From: an uncultured Ruminococcus sp.
GTDB taxonomy: Bacteria; Bacillota; Clostridia; Oscillospirales; Ruminococcaceae
Assembly: GCA_902796865.1 (NCBI GenBank)
Contig: CADBQZ010000243.1
Coordinates: 1-5,863, forward strand
Direction: 5' to 3'
Length of the DNA: 5,863 nucleotides
Positions 1 through 5,745 of the stretch are shown in pieces; the stretch's first letter is position 1, and each line of letters starts with the position of its first letter. The notes under the pieces are model-generated. The model was not told where the DNA came from. It ran no database searches and worked only from the letters and a program-made list of their open reading frames with translations. The position numbers and the translations under genes were made by a program.

Positions 1-1269
1 AATTTCCTGCGTTGAAGCATCAATTAGTATCATAGAGTTATGTTCTTCAAGCAAATCAATATAATTTATATAACTGAAAGAAGCTATTTTTTTACATTGA
101 TTCTTTTTAAATATATGACTTAGTTGACTACTAATATAGGCAAAAGAATATACCTTGTGGATTTTTAAACTCAATAATATACGCATTATTCCATAAATTG
201 AAGAATAAAAAGCATACGTACGGAAATAATCTTTTCCTAATATCCATTTATTATTGCATGAATTTTCAGTTAGACTTTCAAGCGAAGTTGATGCAAATCC
301 AAGAATACTATTTAGTTTGATTTTATTTCGTTTTAAATATTCTAAAATAAATTCAAATGGTGCATCGTTGAACTGTTTAATATCTTCACCAAAATATTTT
401 TTATAATAATCTAGTGGAAATTTTTCATTTGGATGCTTTTTTATATACATATCCGTATAAGAATTGTCTAAATAAAAATCCATTGCTAATGAATATGAAA
501 CGGTGTATAAATCTTTTCTGCTATAGTCATATTCGCCTAATAATTCTTTTACTGCTTTCGTACCATTATTGTTCCAACTAACTGAATTTGCAAACCCATC
601 GCTATTCATAACTAAAAGATTAGTATTCTCTATTTGACTAGACGAAAATCCATAGCTATTCAATATTTTGTTTAAAGTTATATCTTCTATTTTAGATATA
701 TCAGTTTGAGGATTCCATAATTCATAATTTTTGTCTCTTAAAGTTTCTATACTTTTATTTGAATCCGTTCTAATTATTGGTATTGCATATTCTGCTAAAC
801 CTGATATTCCTTTTGTTTCTATAACATATTCATTTAAAAACTTTGGAAAACTACTGATTTCATTATAAAGAATAAGATCATTCTTACATAGTTGAAGCCA
901 ATAATAATGAATTTTTTTCATATTTAAATATAAATTAAAATCCCCATCCCAACAATCATTAATACAAATAATAGTTTGAAAATGTGAAAGTTCATAGCCA
1001 CTATCTTTAAATATCTTATCAAAATGAGAGATAAAATTTTTAAAGAAATCCTTTTTATTATTAGAGTTATCATTTACATACTGATACCAACGATTGTATA
1101 GAGATTTACAATAAATCACATCTTTAAAAATACCATTTTTTTTAAGATATTCAATATAATTTAATTTAGAACCTGTGAATAATATCACATCCTCTTGAGG
1201 ATAGTGTGATTTAGTATATGTTATAGCGGAAAAAATTGCTATTTCAGGTGTGGTTAAAACTAATACCAT
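1..1269 (-). CDS. GT-B glycosyltransferase resembling sialyl/polysialyltransferases (GT52-like), 3' end cut by window edge
   Basis: An open frame of 423 codons runs from ATG at 1269 to the window edge with no stop, so the C-terminus is missing. The start is fixed by AGGAG at 1276-1280, six bases upstream, directly abutting the stop of the preceding gene (11 bp gap, clearly one operon). The N-terminus (VLVLTTPEIAIFSAI, residues 2-16) looks like the first strand-helix of GT52/polysialyltransferase proteins. An HP motif (YIKKHPNEKFP, H279-P280) is followed about 47 residues later by GFASTSL (324-330), matching the order of the HP and Ser/Thr-rich motifs that bind CMP-sugar in those families. LYNEISSF (134-141) sits where the family has (D/E)(D/E)G, so that motif is degenerate. 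About 90 residues follow the Ser/Thr motif, more than a minimal GT52 domain needs. No signal peptide or clear membrane segment is seen, so it is probably cytoplasmic or membrane-associated. Codons are extremely AT-rich. The family assignment is by motif and moderate; the substrate (sialic acid or another sugar) is inference. Confidence 0.68.
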   Translation of the reverse strand, partial: MVLVLTTPEIAIFSAITYTKSHYPQEDVILFTGSKLNYIEYLKKNGIFKDVIYCKSLYNRWYQYVNDNSNNKKDFFKNFISHFDKIFKDSGYELSHFQTIICINDCWDGDFNLYLNMKKIHYYWLQLCKNDLILYNEISSFPKFLNEYVIETKGISGLAEYAIPIIRTDSNKSIETLRDKNYELWNPQTDISKIEDITLNKILNSYGFSSSQIENTNLLVMNSDGFANSVSWNNNGTKAVKELLGEYDYSRKDLYTVSYSLAMDFYLDNSYTDMYIKKHPNEKFPLDYYKKYFGEDIKQFNDAPFEFILEYLKRNKIKLNSILGFASTSLESLTENSCNNKWILGKDYFRTYAFYSSIYGIMRILLSLKIHKVYSFAYISSQLSHIFKKNQCKKIASFSYINYIDLLEEHNSMILIDASTQEI

Positions 1270-1280
1270 ATATTACTCCT

Positions 1281-4200
1281 TTATTTTGCAGTGAAAGCAT
1301 CTTCAGGTTTCACTTCGTTTTCATATAAGAAACCCTCATTTATTTTCACAAGTTTTGCTGAATCATGATTTGCTCTGCTTGTCAGAGTGATGAGCTGATA
1401 AAGATATCCGCTTGCTATACCGCTGTGAAGACCAAAGAAATAAACTTCGTTATTCTTAATATATACATTTATGTTTTTAGAAAGCTTTTCATTGCCATTT
1501 TTCCACTGCATTTGATGTAAACGTAATTCTCTTTTTTCTTTATCATCGGCGCTTGTGAGTATAGTTCCTGATATCGTGAGAACATCAGATACGGAAGCAT
1601 CTATATTTGCAATATTTACAAATTTGATTTCTGCATAAAAATCGCTGAACATAAAATCTTCAAGCTCAATTTTAAATAGATTAGCACCAACATTGTCAAT
1701 TAATGGGTCACATTCTGTCTGGAAAATAAGCTTTACACCGTCATTCATTTCATGCTTCTCCTTTTCGTTTTCATATTCCTTTATTGTTTTTTTCAGTTTT
1801 TTATTCTCTGCTTTAAGCTTAGCAACTTCTTCATTCAACATATAATTAGTTTTTTGTTCCGGATTTCCCTGTTCATTTACAGCAATATACTTTTTCATGA
1901 AATTATATTCGGAGAGAAGCTTTCTTAAATCAACGGATTTTATTGTGAGATCTTTGTCCTCTATGCCATAATATTTTTTGATCTCATTCCAATGCTGACT
2001 CATTGTTACTAATCCGGTATGATGCTTATAAAATTCATCAAGATCTTCCGGATGTTCCACAAGATGTATTAATTTATCGAGCATATCTTTTTCATTGCCA
2101 GCTTCAAATTTGAAAAGATCGCTGCTTGTAAGCTCAGAAGCACCACCGGCAGAACTTGCCAAAACCGGTATTCCGTATGCAACGGATTCTATTGCAATCT
2201 GCGGCAGGTTATCTTCCCATAAAACTGGCACGATACTAAGATTACATCCTTCAAATATTTCTGGAAGTTCTGCATGAGTATAACCGTTATATACCGTTAC
2301 AGAATGAAAATTCTTTAACATTGTATAGATCTCGGCGTGTTCCTTTTGTCTTACAGTCAATACGATATCAATTTCAAACGCCTGATCTGCCGGCATTTTG
2401 GAAAGAGCTTCCAACAAGAAAGGATAGCCTTTTTCCTCATAATTTATATCATTTCCGAGGAACACTAACTTAAACTTATCTTTTACAGGGTAAGCTCTTT
2501 TGCCAAGTTGATTTCTTGCAACTTTTGTACCGATATATGATACCTCTGTCTTTGAAGTATCAAAACCACACTGTGCAGCAATTTCATATACTCTTTTTGA
2601 AACGGCAAGTATACTGTCACAATTCTCATTGATCTTTGAAATGGCAGAATTGCTGAAATCAAGAATATGCTCTTCATTAGTGTCACAATCAAGAATATCT
2701 AATCCAAAATTATTTATCCATTTTCTGCTTGAATAGCATTTTTCAGGTTTGATATTGAATTTTCCACGCTCATATGTTGCATTGGCTATATTGCGCTTCA
2801 TATTGATCCGTGTACAGTCCATGCAATCCTTTCCCGTATGATTTGTATTACAATTGCAATGTTTATGACGCATATAATAAAATCCGTGCACGCACATCGG
2901 CACATAATTGTGGATAGAAAATATGAATCTTGTATCGGGATATTCTTTTTTCAAATCTAAAACATCAAGAGATATACCCTCGATATTGTTGAAATGAATA
3001 GCATCAAAATGACCGTATATTTTAATGAATTCTGAAAATACTTCTTTAAGGTTATCATTTTTTATAGCGGCGCATGGATTTACAAACATATTATCCTGTG
3101 CAGCAGGGATAGGAGAATTTACTATTTCATAATTATGAACATTATCATTTGTGTCTATCTTTCGTATATATGTTTTCAAAGAAGAAGCATCATAAGCGAA
3201 ACCACTGCTGAGGAAATATATGGTTACATCAGGATTCTTTTTTCTGATCTCATTGATAAGATTTCGGCAATATACTGTTACACCGCCACCGTAATTCCAC
3301 TTATTATCATAGGGTACCCAGTTATATATCAGTACTCTGGGACCTTTTGACATTATGCTTGACATAGGTGAAAGTGCAGAATAGTATTTATGTTGATCAT
3401 AGAAGTTGAAGTTCTCATTTAAAATATCCTCGTCAATATGCTCCATCATTTTTTCTGCATATTCATTGAGTAATTCGATATTTGCATCACAGTCAAAATC
3501 AGCCAAAGCGCCTGTGTAGTACATAAGTGCACGAGCATATGCACATTTGATAGTTTCAAGATCAGTTATCCCATATTTTTCGATAATATCAAAATTATCT
3601 ATCATTCTTACAAATGGGAGTGTGACATCTTTCTGAAGGTTGGACGATGAAGTTGGATTTGTTTTTCTGTAATAATAAAATGGTTTGTTTGTCCACATTA
3701 TGCTTTCAGCGGTGCATAATGTCTCATAATAAAATGGATTATCTACCCATCCGCCGCCTTTTGCAGGAATAAAAGTGATGTTGTTTTTAATAAGAAATTC
3801 TCGTCTATATATAGCGCTCCAAACAGAAGGGTGACCCCATGAGATCGTTCCGTTTTCAAGCAATGTAAATGGTTCTTCGGAATCCGGGATATTAATTCTG
3901 TCAGTGTCCGGTTCAGCATTTGGCATTTCTGTACCATCATCATAATAATTATAGAAATTTGATTTTATAATGTCAACATTTCCGTTATTGCTGAGTGAAT
4001 ATAATTTTTCAAACATAGTCGGAGAAATAAAATCGTCACTTTCAACTATGCCTATATACTCGCCTGTCGCTGCCCTCAAACCATGATTCATTGAATCGCC
4101 GTATCCGGAATTGACTTTGTCGATTATTTTTATACGGTCGTCCTTTTTTTCATATTCTCTTAAGATCTTAAGTGAATTATCTGTACTCCCGTCATTTATA

Positions 4201-4337
4201 CATATTATTTCTATTTCCTGTAATGTTTGTTTTATAACACTGTCAATACATTTTGAAAGATATTTTCCCACATTGCATACAGGTATCAAAACCGACACCT
4301 TTATTTTATCTTGATCAAAAGTTTCTATATTTTCCAT
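1281..4337 (-). CDS. Two-module glycosyltransferase (GT2 + GT4) with coiled coil and unassigned C-terminal domain
   Basis: This 1018-residue protein probably adds two successive sugars to a surface glycan at the cytoplasmic face of the membrane; donors and acceptor are unknown. Module 1 (about 12-300) is an inverting GT-A/GT2 enzyme: VSVLIPVCN (14-22), INDGSTDNS (47-55), VESDD as the metal-binding motif (98-102), and WVDNPFYY (197-204) where the catalytic acidic residue normally lies. Module 2 (about 332-790) is GT-B/GT4: a glycine-rich NYGGGV loop (348-353), HNYVPMC (476-482) leading into a Cys-rich loop (C482, C494, C496, C505, C508), ILAVS (576-580), KLVFLGND (623-630), and a nucleotide-sugar site WEDNLPQIAIE (707-717) with D709 and E717 as the EX7E pair, then GIPVLASSAGG. 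Residues 833-863 form a charged coiled coil (KLKAENKKLKK). Residues 864-1018 are a beta-rich domain I do not recognise. No signal peptide or membrane helix is seen. ATG at 4337 follows AAGGAG (10-base spacing) and AGGTGG (3-base spacing). It is the first gene of the leftward operon. Confidence 0.93.
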   Translation of the reverse strand: MENIETFDQDKIKVSVLIPVCNVGKYLSKCIDSVIKQTLQEIEIICINDGSTDNSLKILREYEKKDDRIKIIDKVNSGYGDSMNHGLRAATGEYIGIVESDDFISPTMFEKLYSLSNNGNVDIIKSNFYNYYDDGTEMPNAEPDTDRINIPDSEEPFTLLENGTISWGHPSVWSAIYRREFLIKNNITFIPAKGGGWVDNPFYYETLCTAESIMWTNKPFYYYRKTNPTSSSNLQKDVTLPFVRMIDNFDIIEKYGITDLETIKCAYARALMYYTGALADFDCDANIELLNEYAEKMMEHIDEDILNENFNFYDQHKYYSALSPMSSIMSKGPRVLIYNWVPYDNKWNYGGGVTVYCRNLINEIRKKNPDVTIYFLSSGFAYDASSLKTYIRKIDTNDNVHNYEIVNSPIPAAQDNMFVNPCAAIKNDNLKEVFSEFIKIYGHFDAIHFNNIEGISLDVLDLKKEYPDTRFIFSIHNYVPMCVHGFYYMRHKHCNCNTNHTGKDCMDCTRINMKRNIANATYERGKFNIKPEKCYSSRKWINNFGLDILDCDTNEEHILDFSNSAISKINENCDSILAVSKRVYEIAAQCGFDTSKTEVSYIGTKVARNQLGKRAYPVKDKFKLVFLGNDINYEEKGYPFLLEALSKMPADQAFEIDIVLTVRQKEHAEIYTMLKNFHSVTVYNGYTHAELPEIFEGCNLSIVPVLWEDNLPQIAIESVAYGIPVLASSAGGASELTSSDLFKFEAGNEKDMLDKLIHLVEHPEDLDEFYKHHTGLVTMSQHWNEIKKYYGIEDKDLTIKSVDLRKLLSEYNFMKKYIAVNEQGNPEQKTNYMLNEEVAKLKAENKKLKKTIKEYENEKEKHEMNDGVKLIFQTECDPLIDNVGANLFKIELEDFMFSDFYAEIKFVNIANIDASVSDVLTISGTILTSADDKEKRELRLHQMQWKNGNEKLSKNINVYIKNNEVYFFGLHSGIASGYLYQLITLTSRANHDSAKLVKINEGFLYENEVKPEDAFTAK

Positions 4338-4387
4338 TCTCCACCTGCTCCTTGTTTTTCAAAATTTCAAGTTTTGTCATAGTTTAT

Positions 4388-4417
4388 TCAGTTTAATAGA
4401 TTGACTCATTAAACTGA
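4388..4417. repeat. 10-bp perfect inverted repeat
   Basis: TCAGTTTAAT (4388-4397) and ATTAAACTGA (4408-4417) are exact reverse complements around a 10-base spacer. It is AT-rich, with no T run on either side that would make it a terminator. It could be an RNA hairpin in the glycosyltransferase leader, or a dyad operator for a DNA-binding regulator. The sequence does not decide between these. Confidence 0.65.
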
Positions 4418-4421
4418 TATC

Positions 4422-4439
4422 ATAAAGCAATAGCTTTAT
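4422..4439. repeat. 7-bp perfect inverted repeat with a 4-base loop
   Basis: ATAAAGC (4422-4428) and GCTTTAT (4433-4439) pair perfectly around a tight AATA loop (TATT in the minus-strand RNA). It starts four bases after the 10-bp repeat and directly abuts element B of the proposed leader switch, so it could stack coaxially on a B:C helix. It is best read as an RNA hairpin of the leftward leader. Confidence 0.6.
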
Positions 4440-4441
4440 AA

Positions 4442-4472
4442 GGAGCATGATCTAACTGCTCCCGAATTTTTT
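4442..4472 (+). terminator. Terminator-like hairpin with T6 tract pointing toward the phosphofructokinase gene
   Basis: GGAGCA (4442-4447) and TGCTCC (4457-4462) form a 6-bp stem with a 9-base loop, followed after CGAA by six T residues (4467-4472). That is the form of a weak rho-independent terminator for plus-strand transcription. No plus-strand gene lies upstream in this window, so it may be a relic of an earlier neighbour, a block on antisense readthrough, or only the A:B arm of the leftward leader. The stem is short and the T run is offset, so the call is tentative. Confidence 0.35.
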
Positions 4473-4474
4473 GA

Positions 4475-4491
4475 ATTATACATTTATTATA
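4475..4491 (-). promoter_or_regulatory. Two tandem -10 hexamers for the glycosyltransferase operon
   Basis: Read on the minus strand, TATAAT occurs exactly twice, at 4491-4486 and 4480-4475. Transcription would begin near 4479 or 4468, giving a leader of about 130-140 bases that starts just upstream of element A. No good -35 hexamer is present at 16-18 bp from either: the best TTG-like match (TTGTTC, 4509-4504) is only 12 bp from the first. If real, this is a weak or activator-dependent promoter. Confidence 0.42.
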
Positions 4492-4494
4492 CAT
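4475..4494. repeat. 9-bp direct repeat with 11-bp period
   Basis: ATTATACAT occurs at 4475-4483 and again at 4486-4494, one helical turn apart. Each copy contains one of the minus-strand -10 hexamers (reverse complement ATGTATAAT). It may be a local duplication of a promoter element or a tandem binding site on one face of the DNA. Confidence 0.6.
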
Positions 4495-4553
4495 CATAAA
4501 TATGAACAATTTGTGAAATTTAAAAAAATATTTGGTATATTTGAAATTCGTTG

Positions 4554-4582
4554 TTGACATTTTTAATAAAAATTGGTATAAT
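4554..4582 (+). promoter_or_regulatory. Consensus sigma-A promoter of the phosphofructokinase gene
   Basis: TTGACA (4554-4559) and TATAAT (4577-4582) are both perfect matches, separated by the optimal 17 bp, with an extended -10 TGG at 4574-4576. The region upstream is AT-rich, including A7 at 4522-4528, and could act as an UP element. Transcription should start near A4589, giving a leader of about 74 bases before the ATG at 4663. This predicts strong expression unless it is repressed. Confidence 0.9.
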
Positions 4583-4611
4583 ATAGATACAGTATTATGT
4601 TATTTCAACAA

Positions 4612-4643
4612 TTCGGGCATAAAGTTACATTTTACTGCCCGAA
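4612..4643 (+). promoter_or_regulatory. Hairpin in the 5' leader of the phosphofructokinase mRNA
   Basis: TTCGGGCA (4612-4619) and TGCCCGAA (4636-4643) form a perfect 8-bp stem. The stem continues with TAAA (4620-4623) pairing to TTTA (4631-4634) past one bulged C, leaving a 7-base loop. It lies about 23 bases from the predicted transcript start and ends nine bases before GGAGG. No T run follows, so it is not a terminator. It may stabilise the mRNA or be a protein or ligand target. As DNA it is also a dyad downstream of the promoter, where a repressor could bind. Confidence 0.55.
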
Positions 4644-4652
4644 AGATAATTG

Positions 4653-4657
4653 GGAGG
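4653..4657 (+). promoter_or_regulatory. Ribosome binding site fixing the phosphofructokinase start
   Basis: GGAGG lies five bases before ATG 4663. The same frame is open from an upstream ATG at 4597, but that codon lies about eight bases from the predicted transcript start and has no ribosome binding site. The family N-terminus (MKRRIGILTSGGD) begins at 4663. Confidence 0.88.
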
Positions 4658-4662
4658 TCACA

Positions 4663-5745
4663 ATGAAAAGACGTATTGGTATTTTAACTAGTGGCGGCGA
4701 CTGCCCCGGACTTAACGCTACTATAAGAGGAGTTGCAAAGGCTTGCTACGAGATCATGGGTCACGACAATGTAGAGATAGTTGGTATATCAGAGGGATAT
4801 TACGGACTTATCAATAATATATGCCGTGATATGAAGCCGGAAGAATTTTCAGGCATACTTACAAGAGGAGGCACTATTCTCGGTACAAAGCGTCAGCCGT
4901 TCAAGATGATGCAGGTAATAGGCGAGGATAAGGTCGATAAGGTAAAGAATATGAAGGAGACATATAAAAAGCAGAAGCTTGACTGTCTTCTTACACTCGG
5001 CGGAAACGGTACTCACAAAACATCTCATCTTCTTTCGCAGGAAGGTCTGAACGTTATCGGACTTCCTAAGACGATAGATAATGATATTTACGGAACAGAT
5101 GTGACATTTGGTTTCCATACAGCCGTTGATATTGCAACAGATGCTATAGACAGACTTCATACTACTGCAAACAGCCATTCGAGAATACTTCTATGTGAAA
5201 TAATGGGCAACAAGGCAGGCTGGCTCACTATAAGCTCAGGCATTGCAGGCGGTGCAGATATAATCCTTATACCTGAGATACCTTATGATATAGACAAGGT
5301 ATGCGAATCTGTCATCAAGAGAAGCGAAAGCGGAAAGAATTTCTCTATAGTTGCTGTTGCAGAAGGTGTCTTCGACAAGGAAGAAGCAAAGATGAAAAAG
5401 AAGGAACGTGCAAAAGTCCGTGCAGAGCAGGGGATCAATACCGCTACAAACAGGATCGCTGCACAGATACAGAAAAAGACAGGTCTTGAAACAAGGGCTT
5501 GTGTTCCGGGACATATGCTAAGAGGCGGAAGTCCCAGTGCGTATGACAGGATACTTGCAACACAGTTCGGTGTTCATGCAGCAAAACTCATATCACAGGA
5601 AAAATATGGCAGGACTGTTGCAAAAGTCGGCGGCAAGATAACAGCAAACAAGCTTGCTGATGTTGCCGGAAAGACAAAATTCGTAGATCCCGGCGATCAG
5701 CTTGTAAAAACTGCAAGAAACTTAGGTATTTCCTTTGGTGATTGA
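4663..5745 (+). CDS. pfkA: 6-phosphofructokinase, PFK-A superfamily, mixed ATP/PPi active-site signature
   Basis: This 360-residue cytoplasmic glycolytic enzyme phosphorylates fructose 6-phosphate to fructose 1,6-bisphosphate. Family motifs run in order: ILTSGGDCPGLNATIRG (7-23), GGTILGTKRQPF (69-80, R77), LGGNGT (112-117), PKTIDND (135-141, catalytic D139), MGNKAGW (181-187), PEIPYD (204-209), VAEG with E234, and GHMLRGGSPSAYDR (283-296, H284 and R287). Compared with E. coli PfkA (known numbering), the position of Gly104 is still Gly (G116), which favours ATP. The position of Gly124 is Lys (K136), as in pyrophosphate enzymes. The Mg-binding Asp103 is Asn (N115), and the Arg after MG is Asn (N183). 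The phosphoryl donor therefore cannot be assigned safely; ATP is more likely. It is longer than E. coli PfkA (320 residues), with a Lys-rich stretch at 239-252. The start is set by GGAGG at 4653. Its stop overlaps the next gene, so the two are probably co-transcribed from the promoter at 4554-4582. Confidence 0.95.
   Translation: MKRRIGILTSGGDCPGLNATIRGVAKACYEIMGHDNVEIVGISEGYYGLINNICRDMKPEEFSGILTRGGTILGTKRQPFKMMQVIGEDKVDKVKNMKETYKKQKLDCLLTLGGNGTHKTSHLLSQEGLNVIGLPKTIDNDIYGTDVTFGFHTAVDIATDAIDRLHTTANSHSRILLCEIMGNKAGWLTISSGIAGGADIILIPEIPYDIDKVCESVIKRSESGKNFSIVAVAEGVFDKEEAKMKKKERAKVRAEQGINTATNRIAAQIQKKTGLETRACVPGHMLRGGSPSAYDRILATQFGVHAAKLISQEKYGRTVAKVGGKITANKLADVAGKTKFVDPGDQLVKTARNLGISFGD

Larger units (their letters stand above)
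4338..4463 (-). promoter_or_regulatory. Candidate structured leader of the glycosyltransferase operon with alternative pairing over the ribosome binding site
   Basis: In minus-strand RNA order three short elements occur. A is GGAGCAG (4462-4456). B is TGCTCCTT (4447-4440). C is AAGGAGCA (4353-4346), which contains the AAGGAG ribosome binding site of the 1018-residue glycosyltransferase. A and B form a 6-bp hairpin stem. B and C are perfectly complementary over 8 bases, so A:B and B:C exclude each other, and B:C would hide the ribosome binding site. Between B and C lie perfect hairpins of 7 bp and 10 bp, plus a weak 5-bp one (4360-4376). The pairing is seen directly; a switching role is inference. 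I recognise no known riboswitch class. Confidence 0.35.

Noticed and set aside
2095..2277. Plus-strand open frame of 60 codons
   Set aside because: It lies wholly opposite the GT4 donor-binding region of the large glycosyltransferase, with no recognisable motif; it is a shadow frame. The same applies to the plus-strand frames at 3135-3350 and 4111-4314.
2483..2692. Minus-strand frame of 69 codons, and a similar one at 3743-3943
   Set aside because: Both are in other frames of the same strand as the glycosyltransferase gene, whose motifs continue unbroken through them, so they do not indicate a frameshift.
4541..4559. Possible catabolite-repression (cre-like) site overlapping the -35 of the phosphofructokinase promoter
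   Set aside because: TGAAATTCG has one base too many between TGAAA and CG to fit the cre consensus, and the right half does not match well.
4597..4662. 22-codon N-terminal extension of phosphofructokinase from ATG 4597
   Set aside because: It has no ribosome binding site and lies about eight bases from the predicted transcript start. Its bases form the leader hairpin, and the family N-terminus and GGAGG both point to ATG 4663.
4849..5178. Minus-strand open frame of 109 codons inside phosphofructokinase
   Set aside because: It is antisense to conserved PFK motifs and has no plausible product. The frames at 5236-5514 (minus) and 5301-5489 (plus) are rejected for the same reason.
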